DNA of 8,446 nt from Bacillota bacterium (GTDB lineage Bacteria > Bacillota > UBA4882 > UBA10575). How positions within the stretch are numbered: the first letter of the stretch is position 1; each line of letters begins with the position of its first letter. The stretch is taken from positions 16,239 through 24,684 of the forward strand of contig DOID01000106.1 in the NCBI GenBank assembly GCA_003511465.1, in the 5' to 3' direction. A program made the translations under genes and the position numbers. Positions 1-6,757 of this stretch are shown in pieces. The notes under the pieces were generated by a model. That model had not been told where the DNA came from and ran no database searches. It saw only the letters and a program-made list of their open reading frames with translations.

Positions 1-951
1 GGGATCAATGGTGTTCCCATTGAGTACATACCAGTTGATGAAACATCCAGCACCACCTCGGGGATTGAAGCTGTGCGTAAGGCGATCGCCTTGAATCCGG
101 TTGCGGTAATTGGACCTAACCGGTCCGGGACGATTTTAGCGGCTGAGAATCTCTGGAAACGCGCGAAGATTCCGTTCATTACCGACGGAACGAATGCGGA
201 CACCACCAAAAAGAGTAATCCCTATACGTTCCGGATTCAGATCGCCTCTACCTACTGGATTCCGATTTTGGCGCGAACGGCTAAAGAATATTATAACGTG
301 CAAAAACCGGCTGTTATTTACGGAACCAACGAGTATTCCAAGGGGTTGTGGGATGCGACTGAGCCAGCCCTTACTCAGTATGGGCTTAAGGCCGTGACAG
401 TGCAGACGTATAATGACGGTGATCGTGACTTTACCGCCCAACTTCTTAAAATCAAAGCAGCAGGTGCTGATGCCCTATTCTGCTATGGCTACGAAGCCGA
501 GATTGGGATGATCTTAAGACAACGCGTTGAGCTTGGCATGAAAGATCTGTTGGTCTTTGGTGAGCGTGGTTGCAGCTCGCCGGCGATCGAACAAATTGCC
601 GGAACAGCAAACATCGAAGGATTAGTCTGCAGTACTACTCTTTCCCAAGGGGATCCGGATCCGAAACGGCAGGAATTTATTAAGAAATATACCGGCTCTT
701 TTAAAGAAGGACTCTCTCCAACCCATGTTAACCACTATGATTCCATCTATATTTTAGCGGATATCATCGGACGGGTCGGCACAAATCACGAGAAAGTCCG
801 GAACGAACTGGCTAAATTGGATTACCAAGGCGCCCTTGCCCGTTACCAAGCTGATAAGGAAGGAAACCTGGTCCATACGATCTACACCCAAGTCTTCCAA
901 GATGGGCAATGGAAATTGCTCTTACAAGAGGACTATCCAGTAACACGTTAA
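1..951 (+). CDS. Branched-chain-amino-acid-type ABC transporter substrate-binding protein, 5' end missing
   Basis: Extracytoplasmic solute receptor that hands its ligand to the LivH/LivM permease encoded just downstream. The reading frame is open from base 1, so the gene starts upstream of the window; 316 residues are visible, and roughly 60-80 residues (signal peptide and first strands) should be missing by comparison with the usual 370-400. A GTG at 73 is only an internal Val codon: the residues before it (GINGVPIEYIPVDE) already fit the family fold. Type I periplasmic-binding-protein (Peripla_BP_6) features are the ligand-loop segment AVIGPNRSGT (visible residues 35-44), the IPFITDGTNAD strand and loop after it, and the second-lobe segment PAVIYGTNEYSKG. 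The C-terminal part ends with a typical DGQWKLL strand. Family known; ligand not readable. Because the next genes encode sugar/polyol-type dehydrogenases, the ligand need not be an amino acid. Gene order receptor-H-M-G-F supports the call. Confidence 0.92.
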   Translation, partial: GINGVPIEYIPVDETSSTTSGIEAVRKAIALNPVAVIGPNRSGTILAAENLWKRAKIPFITDGTNADTTKKSNPYTFRIQIASTYWIPILARTAKEYYNVQKPAVIYGTNEYSKGLWDATEPALTQYGLKAVTVQTYNDGDRDFTAQLLKIKAAGADALFCYGYEAEIGMILRQRVELGMKDLLVFGERGCSSPAIEQIAGTANIEGLVCSTTLSQGDPDPKRQEFIKKYTGSFKEGLSPTHVNHYDSIYILADIIGRVGTNHEKVRNELAKLDYQGALARYQADKEGNLVHTIYTQVFQDGQWKLLLQEDYPVTR

Positions 952-976
952 TTTACACTGAAGGTTGGTAAGTAGC

Positions 977-1005
977 GGCTGGTGTGATTGAAAATCACGC
1001 CAGCC
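977..1005 (+). other. Intercistronic stem-loop between the binding-protein gene and livH
   Basis: An 11-base arm GGCTGGTGTGA (977-987) pairs with TCACGCCAGCC (995-1005) around a 7-base loop. There is one G-U wobble and no mismatch in RNA. No run of T follows (the next bases are CTATACGCTC), so it does not look like an ordinary intrinsic terminator. In many transport operons, a stable hairpin after the binding-protein gene protects the upstream mRNA and raises receptor yield over permease yield. That role is inferred here from position and structure only. Confidence 0.6.
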
Positions 1006-1042
1006 CTATACGCTCACCTAGAACGGTAAAGAAGGTGATACC

Positions 1043-1930
1043 ATGACAATAATGATTTGGCTCCAACTTATTTTGAATGGATTGGCGATGGGTGTTATTT
1101 ACGCGCTTCCGGCCTTGGGGATATCGTTGATTTGGAATGCGGCGGGTGTTTTTAACTTTGCCCAGGGGGATTTGCTTACTTTAGGCGGTTATATTATGCT
1201 TACGCTCTTCCATTTACTCAAGATACCCTATATCCCGGCCTTTATTATTACTTTAGTAGTTATGGGAATCCTAGGCTACGCTCTGAGCCGGGTTTATTTC
1301 TATCCGATGTTAAAAGATAGAGTGAATCCTCAGATTATCCTGATCGGTACCGTTGCCTTTTCTGTTTTCATTCGTAACTTAGTATTGGTCATTTGGGGGT
1401 CAACACCCCAGACCTATGCGAATCCCTTTGGTTCGCAAGTATTGCAAATTGGACAGTTATATCTAATGCCCCACGTAATTTGGATTGTGGGTATAGTTAC
1501 CGTTCTTCTGTCGCTATTACAATATTTTTTACGAGGAACGATGGTGGGGATTGCTATGCGGGCTGTTGCTCAGCGGCCGATAGCTTCATGGTTAATGGGG
1601 ATACGAAATGACCATATGATCGCGCTTACTTTTCTGTTGAGTACGGCAATCGCGGCCGTAGGAGGGATTTTGATCTCGCCGATCTTTCCGTTGACACCGT
1701 CAATGGGGGGGATGATTGCCGTGAAGGCTCAGGCAGCGGTGCTGATCGGAGGCCTGGGCAGCTTTAGCGGTGCCCTGATTGGGGGTATAGCCGTGGGTAT
1801 AGCGGAAACGATCTTTGCGACGCTGGTTAATCCGGCATATAAAGATATCTTCATCTTCGGTGTGCTTGTGTTATTCCTACTCTTCCGACCGGGTGGGATT
1901 TTTAAGGCGCAAGTTTCAGAGAAGGTATAG
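1043..1930 (+). CDS. livH: Branched-chain-amino-acid-type ABC transporter permease, LivH family
   Basis: Integral membrane permease that should pair with the LivM-type protein to form the transmembrane pore of the importer. The 295 residues are almost entirely hydrophobic, with about eight predicted membrane segments. Family hallmarks are the N-terminal NGLAMGVIYALPALGISLIW segment (12-31), FNFAQGDLLTLGGY (38-50), the cytoplasmic coupling segment MRAVAQRPIASWLMGI (172-187), the QAAVLIGGLGSFSGALIGG segment (230-248) and the C-terminal LLFRPGGIF (279-287). Length is normal for LivH. The ATG at 1043 follows GAAGGTGAT (1031-1039), a good Shine-Dalgarno. One oddity: the coupling segment has QRPI where many homologs carry an acidic residue, so its contact with the ATPase may differ in detail. 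The livM start follows after 11 bases. The symbol denotes the family; the substrate is not established. Confidence 0.93.
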   Translation: MTIMIWLQLILNGLAMGVIYALPALGISLIWNAAGVFNFAQGDLLTLGGYIMLTLFHLLKIPYIPAFIITLVVMGILGYALSRVYFYPMLKDRVNPQIILIGTVAFSVFIRNLVLVIWGSTPQTYANPFGSQVLQIGQLYLMPHVIWIVGIVTVLLSLLQYFLRGTMVGIAMRAVAQRPIASWLMGIRNDHMIALTFLLSTAIAAVGGILISPIFPLTPSMGGMIAVKAQAAVLIGGLGSFSGALIGGIAVGIAETIFATLVNPAYKDIFIFGVLVLFLLFRPGGIFKAQVSEKV

Positions 1931-1941
1931 GAGGTTAAGGA

Positions 1942-2931
1942 ATGGCGAAGCTGATCGCGCTATTACGTAAGTATGCACTGTTAATAATTGGGATCCTTCT
2001 CTTCATCGTTCCGTACATTACCACACAGTATGAATTTTATGTGTTGGAGCGGGGCGTACAAAATGCAATTCACGTTCTTGGGTTGCTAATTCTCATTGGC
2101 TACAGCGGTTTACTATCATTAGGAAGCGCGGCATTACTCGCGACCGGAGCTTATACCTACGGTATTCTTTTGGTTAAATTCGGTGTTTCTCCTTGGTTAG
2201 GAGCGGGGGTTTCGGTAGCCTTTACGACACTGCTTGGGACGTGTCTGGCCTTGCCCGCTTTTCGCCTTGCTGGACCTTTTCTTGTGGTTACGACCATTGG
2301 ATTCGGCGAGATTGTCCGGATTTTATTGCTTAATTTGGAACCGTTGACCGGTGGAGCATATGGCTTGTCTGGTTTTGATAGCCTACTCCCTAATGACCGG
2401 TGGATTTATTATCTGATGGTTGTTACTCTTCTTCTGGTGGCAGTTGGAACGCAAAGGATTGGTAAGTCCCGGCTGGGACTGGCCCTTAAGTCACTACGCG
2501 AAGATGAGGTGGCTGCGGAAGTGATGGGAGTTAATGTACGGCGGGCAAAAACAGTAGCTTTTGCTTTATCGGCGATGCTGGCCGGCTTGTCTGGGGTCTT
2601 CCTGGCGAACCTCACCGGTTACATGAGCCCTGACTCCTTCACCTCGGCGGAAAGTACTACTTATCTATTGATGGTGGTTATGGGAGGCATGCGAAATGTG
2701 GTTGGTGTAATTATTTCTTCGATCGTGGTTACCTGTTTGCCCGAAGTTTTGCGCTTCCTCTCCAGCAGTCGTTTACTCGTCTATTCATTAGTCCTCCTAA
2801 TTTATCTCAGAATGGAGTACGTTAAATCAAGCCGTGTTTCTTTTGTGGGAATTCGGCATATGTTGAATTTCGGAAGGAATGGGAAAGCCGGTACGGGAGG
2901 AGGAGAGCGCCATGGCCGGACAACAGAGTAG
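1942..2931 (+). CDS. livM: Branched-chain-amino-acid-type ABC transporter permease, LivM family
   Basis: Second transmembrane subunit of the importer. Of the 329 residues, about the first 290 are membrane-rich. Recognisable family segments are GYSGLLSLGSAALLATGAY (53-71), the RLAGPFLVVTTIGFGEIVRI helix (108-127), TGGAYGLSG (136-144) and a canonical coupling motif LREDEVAAEVMGVN (185-198). The ATG at 1942 is preceded by AGGAGGT (1929-1935), which overlaps the livH stop. The C-terminal end is unusual: family members commonly finish with a Gly/Pro-rich RPxGL-like tail after the last helix. Here the last helix runs into YLRMEYVKSSRVSF and then a polar glycine/arginine-rich tail of about 35 residues that overlaps the start of livG. 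The GG-L-G-T-type segment near 248 also reads GGMRNVVGV. The overall fold and role are secure; the transported compound is not. Confidence 0.92.
   Translation: MAKLIALLRKYALLIIGILLFIVPYITTQYEFYVLERGVQNAIHVLGLLILIGYSGLLSLGSAALLATGAYTYGILLVKFGVSPWLGAGVSVAFTTLLGTCLALPAFRLAGPFLVVTTIGFGEIVRILLLNLEPLTGGAYGLSGFDSLLPNDRWIYYLMVVTLLLVAVGTQRIGKSRLGLALKSLREDEVAAEVMGVNVRRAKTVAFALSAMLAGLSGVFLANLTGYMSPDSFTSAESTTYLLMVVMGGMRNVVGVIISSIVVTCLPEVLRFLSSSRLLVYSLVLLIYLRMEYVKSSRVSFVGIRHMLNFGRNGKAGTGGGERHGRTTE
2895..2905 (+). promoter_or_regulatory. Ribosome binding site deciding the livG start
   Basis: The purine run GGGAGGAGGAG includes AGGAGG at 2898-2903, eight bases before the ATG at 2912. An in-frame ATG 33 bases upstream (2879) has only GGAAGGA directly abutting it, with no usable spacing. 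This site therefore favours 2912 as the start. It lies inside the 3' end of livM, which suggests translational coupling. Confidence 0.75.
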
Positions 2932-3730
2932 TGAGAGTAGTGAACGGATTGTATTGAATATTAAAGGTTTGACCAAGCGTTTTGGCGGGTTGGTAGCCGT
3001 TGATAATTTAGCGCTAAACGTGCGGGAGGGTCAGATTTGTGCGCTGATCGGGCCCAATGGATCGGGAAAGACAACGGCCTTAAATTTAATTACCGGAATC
3101 TATCGTTGTGATGAAGGCAGCATCCAATTTTTTGGAGAAGAGATGGCTGGACTGGCACCGCATGTGATTTGTTGGCGTGGAATTGGCCGTACCTTTCAAA
3201 ATATTCGGATCCTGGGGTCGCATACGGTGTTTGAAAATGCTTTGCTGGGTAAGGGTTATGGTAACAAAGGAGCCGGTATAATCCATACGGTTTTGAATAC
3301 AGCGCGCTACCGCAAAGAAAGAGCGGCAAATACCGATGAGGTTAATGAGGTTTTGGCTTATGTCGGCTTAGCCGACCTCCGTAACGAAAAGGCTCGTAAC
3401 CTCCCCTATGGAAAACAACGGATCTTGGAGATCGCGAGGGCGTTAATTACGAAACCAAAATTGTTACTCCTGGACGAGCCGGCCGCAGGCCTGAACTCGA
3501 AGGAAATTTATTCATTAATGGAGCTGGTGGCGAAGATTAACCAACAGGGAATCTCGGTGCTTTTGATCGAACATCGGATGGAATTTGTTGGCACTTTGGC
3601 CGACTGGGTTTTTGTCCTCAATCACGGTAGCAAAATTGCGGAAGGGACCTTTGACCAGATCAAGGTGGACCCTGACGTCATCCAGGCTTATCTTGGGAGG
3701 GAGGGCGCTAAACTTGCTGAAAATTCATGA
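2912..3730 (+). CDS. livG: Branched-chain-amino-acid-type ABC transporter ATP-binding protein, LivG family
   Basis: Cytoplasmic ATPase that, with LivF, powers import through LivH/LivM. From the ATG at 2912 the protein has 272 residues. Visible ATPase motifs are Walker A GPNGSGKT (47-54), Q-loop GRTFQN with Gln96, signature NLPYGKQR (163-170, the LivG version of LSGGQ), Walker B LLLLDEP (184-190) with catalytic Glu189, D-loop AAGLN (191-195) and switch His221 in IEHRM. The segment after the Q-loop (VFENALLG and the following helices) has the extra length typical of LivG over LivF. The first ten residues are Ser/Glu-rich and carry a small repeat (SSESSE) arising from a 9-base tandem duplication. 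The start lies inside livM (20-base overlap) and the 3' end overlaps livF by 17 bases. All catalytic residues are present, so an active ATPase is expected. Confidence 0.94.
   Translation: MAGQQSSESSERIVLNIKGLTKRFGGLVAVDNLALNVREGQICALIGPNGSGKTTALNLITGIYRCDEGSIQFFGEEMAGLAPHVICWRGIGRTFQNIRILGSHTVFENALLGKGYGNKGAGIIHTVLNTARYRKERAANTDEVNEVLAYVGLADLRNEKARNLPYGKQRILEIARALITKPKLLLLDEPAAGLNSKEIYSLMELVAKINQQGISVLLIEHRMEFVGTLADWVFVLNHGSKIAEGTFDQIKVDPDVIQAYLGREGAKLAENS
2926..2943 (+). repeat. 9-base perfect tandem duplication across the livM stop
   Basis: GAGTAGTGA occurs twice back to back (2926-2934 and 2935-2943). The first copy contains the livM TAG stop; the second places another TAG in the same frame nine bases later. 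In the livG frame the repeat encodes SSESSE. It looks like a small in-frame slippage duplication in a region tolerant of length change. Confidence 0.8.
3695..3705 (+). promoter_or_regulatory. Ribosome binding site deciding the livF TTG start
   Basis: The purine run GGGAGGGAGGG stands eight bases before the TTG at 3714 and within the 3' end of livG. No ATG in the livF frame lies in a sensible place: the only upstream ATG (3585) would add 43 residues translated from inside the livG coding region that look nothing like an ABC ATPase N-terminus. The site therefore supports TTG 3714 as the start. Confidence 0.72.
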
Positions 3731-4454
3731 TTTAACTGTGGCCTATTCCGTTGCTCCAGTTCTGAACGGAATCAACTTAGAGGTTCCGGAAGCCAAAATT
3801 GTCACTTTGCTTGGTGCCAACGGTGCAGGAAAGTCTACGACTTTGAAGACGATTTCTGGTTTGCTTAAAGCCCTTTCCGGACAGATTGAATTTGAAGGGC
3901 AAGACCTTTTAGATAAGCGGCCCAATGAAATTGTGAAGCTTGGGATCGCCCATGTCCCTGAGGGACGCTTAGTTTTCCCTGGCTTAACCGTTCTGGAAAA
4001 CTTGAAAATTGGTTCTTACACCCAACGGCTTTCTAAAGCCGAGCTTAAGGTGAATTTAGAAAAAGTTTGCGAATTATTTCCGCGGTTAGCGGAGCGGTTG
4101 ATGCAGTTAGCAGGAACAATGTCCGGCGGGGAGCAGCAAATGTTGGCCATCGCTCGCGCTATGATGTCTAATCCCAAACTCCTGATGTTGGATGAGCCTT
4201 CGTTGGGCTTAGCGCCGGTAATTATTGATTCGATTATTGATAAGATCCGTGAAATCAACGAACAGGGTACGACCGTTTTGCTTATTGAGCAGAATGCGGA
4301 ACTGGCTTTGGCGGTGTCCCATTATGCCTATGTGTTAAGTGTAGGAGAAGTTGTGCTTTATGGAGATTCCGAAACAGTAGCGAAAGATCGAACAATGCTC
4401 GAAGCCTATTTAGGCGGCGGTAATAAAGAAAGAGAAGGGGGAAAGACTTCTTGA
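3714..4454 (+). CDS. livF: Branched-chain-amino-acid-type ABC transporter ATP-binding protein, LivF family
   Basis: Second cytoplasmic ATPase of the importer. From the TTG at 3714 it begins MLKIHDLTVAY, exactly where LivF proteins usually begin, and has 246 residues against a usual 233-240. Motifs are Walker A GANGAGKS (34-41), the LivF-type loop HVPEGR with Glu83 where other ABC proteins have Gln, signature MSGGEQQ (136-142), Walker B LLMLDEP (156-162) with Glu161, SLGLAP after it, and IEQN with Gln193 in the switch position where LivG has His. Both substitutions are normal for LivF and not defects. The last dozen residues are a charged tail (GGGNKEREGGKTS). The start overlaps livG by 17 bases and the TGA stop overlaps the TTG start of the next gene, so the dehydrogenase downstream is translationally coupled to the importer. 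Confidence 0.94.
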   Translation: MLKIHDLTVAYSVAPVLNGINLEVPEAKIVTLLGANGAGKSTTLKTISGLLKALSGQIEFEGQDLLDKRPNEIVKLGIAHVPEGRLVFPGLTVLENLKIGSYTQRLSKAELKVNLEKVCELFPRLAERLMQLAGTMSGGEQQMLAIARAMMSNPKLLMLDEPSLGLAPVIIDSIIDKIREINEQGTTVLLIEQNAELALAVSHYAYVLSVGEVVLYGDSETVAKDRTMLEAYLGGGNKEREGGKTS

Positions 4455-5674
4455 AGAAGAAAGTGAGGATAGGTTTAGTTGGGGCGGGTTTTGTTTCTCA
4501 CATCCATATCAATGCATTTCGACAGGTGATCGGGATTCCGGTGGAAGTGGCAGGAATTTATACGCGGAGTCGGGGTGAAGAGTTTGCTCAAAAGTATGGA
4601 ATTCCTCGGGTGTATGAAAGTTATCAGCAAATGCTGGAAGATCCTGATATAGACATGGTTGATATTTGTGTTCCCAATATTGTCCATCGGGAAGTTTGTA
4701 TTCAAGCTGCGGAAGCTGGTAAACACATTATTTGTGAAAAGCCCTTAACGGGGGCCTTTGGGGAAAATATCACCAACCAAGAGGCAGGGGATTTTTCCAG
4801 GTTGGATCTTTATAAAGAGGCGATGAAAAATGCCGATGCGATTCTTGCTGCTGCCCAACGGAATAAGGTAAAGGTCTGTTACGCAGAAGACTTTATTTAT
4901 GCGCCTGTGGTAGTGAAGACCAAACGATTATTGAAACAGAGCGGCGGTTCTATTCTGGAGATTAGATCGGAAGAGAGTCATAGCGGTTCCCATGCGGCCT
5001 ATTCGCGTCACTGGAATTTAGCGGGCGGTGGATCCCTACTTCGGCTTGGCTCCCATCCTTTAGGATTGGCAATCCATCTGAAACATTTTGAAGGCAAGTT
5101 GAAATACGGAAAACCGATGAACATCAAGTCGGTGATCGCTGATGTTGCCACCCTCACCCATACCCAGGCCTTTAAGAATTCAGGTAAGGCTTGGATGGTA
5201 GATAAGTGGGATGACGTTGAAGATTGGGCGACTGTGGTCCTTACTTTTGAAGATGGAACCAAAGCGTTGATTAATTCCAATGACACCACCTTGGGTGGGA
5301 TTGTAAACACCCTTGATGTTTATACCACCAATAGTGTAATCAAATGCGATATGGCTGCTAATGATGCCATAAAAGCTTATGCCCCGGCCAATGAGATTTT
5401 TGGAGATGAATATATTTCTGAGAAGATTGAAACCAAAGCTGGTTGGACTTTCCCGTCTCCAGATGAAGATTGGATGCGGGGTTATCCCCAAGAAATGCAA
5501 GACTTTGTCGAAGCTGTTTATTTTGGCCGGGAGCCGATCTCCGATGGGGAACTTGGGCGCCAAGTTGTACAGGCTACATATGCCGCATATCTTAGCGCGG
5601 AACAAGGAAAACGCATTGACTTGGCAGAGCTGGATGCCGATATTGATCGTAACAAGGAGGAGGAATCGAGATGA
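4451..5674 (+). CDS. Gfo/Idh/MocA-family NAD(P)-dependent oxidoreductase
   Basis: Predicted cytoplasmic pyridine-nucleotide oxidoreductase, likely acting on a hydroxyl of a sugar, polyol or sugar acid; substrate unknown. The start is TTG 4451, with AAGGGGG (4435-4441) nine bases upstream, overlapping the livF stop as TTGA. The 407 residues comprise an N-terminal Rossmann domain with GLVGAGFVSHIH (8-19), the family's EKP at 96-98 carrying the conserved Lys97, and a C-terminal substrate domain. Two departures from the best-known members (inositol 2-dehydrogenase, glucose-fructose oxidoreductase) stand out. An insertion of about 20 residues follows EKPLTGAFGEN (95-105). The catalytic motif, normally GGGxLxDxGxH, reads GGGSLLRLGSH (192-202): His202 is kept but the usual Asp is Arg198. 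It also carries EESHSGSHAAYSRHW (174-188), a His/Ser-rich stretch probably lining the active site. These features appear to define a subfamily rather than damage. The next gene overlaps by 4 bases. Confidence 0.88.
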   Translation: MKKKVRIGLVGAGFVSHIHINAFRQVIGIPVEVAGIYTRSRGEEFAQKYGIPRVYESYQQMLEDPDIDMVDICVPNIVHREVCIQAAEAGKHIICEKPLTGAFGENITNQEAGDFSRLDLYKEAMKNADAILAAAQRNKVKVCYAEDFIYAPVVVKTKRLLKQSGGSILEIRSEESHSGSHAAYSRHWNLAGGGSLLRLGSHPLGLAIHLKHFEGKLKYGKPMNIKSVIADVATLTHTQAFKNSGKAWMVDKWDDVEDWATVVLTFEDGTKALINSNDTTLGGIVNTLDVYTTNSVIKCDMAANDAIKAYAPANEIFGDEYISEKIETKAGWTFPSPDEDWMRGYPQEMQDFVEAVYFGREPISDGELGRQVVQATYAAYLSAEQGKRIDLAELDADIDRNKEEESR

Positions 5675-6711
5675 AGGCTGCCGTAAAGGTTGATGACCGT
5701 AAAGAATTGGTTTTGATGGATGTACCAATGCCCGAACCCGGGACTTCAGAAGCCTTAGTTAAAGTCAAGACTGCCGGCTTGTGCGGTTCAGATGTGGCGA
5801 TTAAGAATAACACATTTATGGGTCGTCACGGAAGGGTGCAACTTCCGGTCATTCCTGGGCACGAGTTTTGTGGCGAAGTGGTTGCCGTTGGGTCGCAAGT
5901 GCGGAAGGTTAAAGTCGGCGAAAGGGTAACCACCAGCTGTATTCGGGGTTGTGGGGAGTGTTATGCTTGCCGAACCGGAATCCTTAACCGGTGCCGGAAA
6001 TGGATTCACGTGGGGATTGATGAACCGGGTTGTTTCGCCGAATATCTAGCTGTGGATCAAGATATTCTCTTTCATGTGCCCGATTTTGTCTCGGATGAAC
6101 ACGCTGCGATCTTGGAACCAGCCACCACCGCTTGTCGGGCGATTCGCACGAATAAAATTACCCCAGGTAGCTTTATTGTGATGTTCGGCCCTGGCCCATT
6201 CGGTCTTTTTATCATGCAAGCAATGTTGACAACTTCGCCGAAACGCTTGGTGATGGTGGGATTAAGCTCTGACCATGAGCGCCTGCAATTGGCCTTGAAA
6301 TTGGGGGCAACTGATGTAATAGAGGCTGATGTCGAAGATCCGCTGGAAAAGATTGCGGAAATGACGAAAGGCCAAGGAGCTGATGTCGTCGTGGAAGCGA
6401 CCGGAAATGTAAAAGCGGTAACCCAAGCCATGGAAGTGGCGGCTGGTGGCGGCTTAATCCTGATGGGGGGCAGTGGTTTTGGCGGCGGTGAAGTCAAATT
6501 TAAACCATGGAATGTGGTACGCGATGAAAAGATGCTTAAGGGTTTGCAAGGTTTTGCTTGGGCAGATTATTTGTTGCTTATGGACCTATATGAAGCCGGT
6601 AAAATGCAGTTTGACCCTTTGATTAGCGCTATATTGCCCTTATCAGAGGTTAATGAGGCTTGCGAACTTGTCGAAGCCAAGAAAGCATTTAAGATTATTT
6701 TGTGTCCGTAA
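5671..6711 (+). CDS. Zinc-dependent medium-chain alcohol/polyol dehydrogenase (sorbitol/threonine dehydrogenase type)
   Basis: Predicted cytoplasmic NAD(P)-dependent dehydrogenase of the MDR superfamily that oxidises a secondary alcohol to a ketone. The 346 residues are standard length. Catalytic zinc ligands are visible as Cys38 (GLCGSD), His64-Glu65 (PGHEF) and Glu149 (LEPA). The structural zinc lobe is complete with Cys94, Cys97, Cys100 and Cys108 (GCGECYACRTGILNRC). The cofactor loop is FGPGPFG (172-178), followed by VMVGLSSDHERL. No clear Asp sits in the classical NAD-determining position, so NAD versus NADP cannot be read. The start ATG 5671 overlaps the preceding stop as ATGA and has AAGGAGGAGG (5654-5663) seven bases upstream. 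Close relatives include L-threonine 3-dehydrogenase, sorbitol/iditol and galactitol-phosphate dehydrogenases; the neighbourhood favours a polyol or sugar-derived substrate, but none can be named. Coupled translation with the Gfo/Idh/MocA gene suggests consecutive or paired redox steps. Confidence 0.92.
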   Translation: MKAAVKVDDRKELVLMDVPMPEPGTSEALVKVKTAGLCGSDVAIKNNTFMGRHGRVQLPVIPGHEFCGEVVAVGSQVRKVKVGERVTTSCIRGCGECYACRTGILNRCRKWIHVGIDEPGCFAEYLAVDQDILFHVPDFVSDEHAAILEPATTACRAIRTNKITPGSFIVMFGPGPFGLFIMQAMLTTSPKRLVMVGLSSDHERLQLALKLGATDVIEADVEDPLEKIAEMTKGQGADVVVEATGNVKAVTQAMEVAAGGGLILMGGSGFGGGEVKFKPWNVVRDEKMLKGLQGFAWADYLLLMDLYEAGKMQFDPLISAILPLSEVNEACELVEAKKAFKIILCP

Positions 6712-6757
6712 CATAGTAGGCTTAAAAGCCTTAGGTTAAACGAAAGGAAGTGATCAA

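Noticed and set aside
73..75. GTG at 73 as the start of the binding-protein gene
   Set aside because: The frame is open back to base 1 and the upstream residues fit the family, so the gene simply begins outside the window.
1705..1711. Run of seven G in livH as a possible frameshift site
   Set aside because: The frame continues intact with normal LivH sequence on both sides, so there is no sign of slippage or sequencing error.
3585..3713. N-terminal extension of livF from an upstream ATG
   Set aside because: It lies inside livG in another frame, has no ribosome binding site and does not resemble an ABC ATPase N-terminus; TTG 3714 has an excellent one.
5180..5728. 182-codon open frame on the - strand
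   Set aside because: It lies opposite the Gfo/Idh/MocA gene and the start of the next one, has no recognisable motif or ribosome binding site, and is explained by codon bias of the + strand genes.
6072..6497. 141-codon open frame on the - strand
   Set aside because: Low-complexity Pro/Ser/Thr-rich product opposite the MDR dehydrogenase; an antisense shadow.
6718..6731. AGGCTT-AA-AAGCCT inverted repeat before the rpiR gene
   Set aside because: Only six base pairs with a two-base loop and no T run; too weak to call a terminator or operator, and the genes on either side look co-transcribed.
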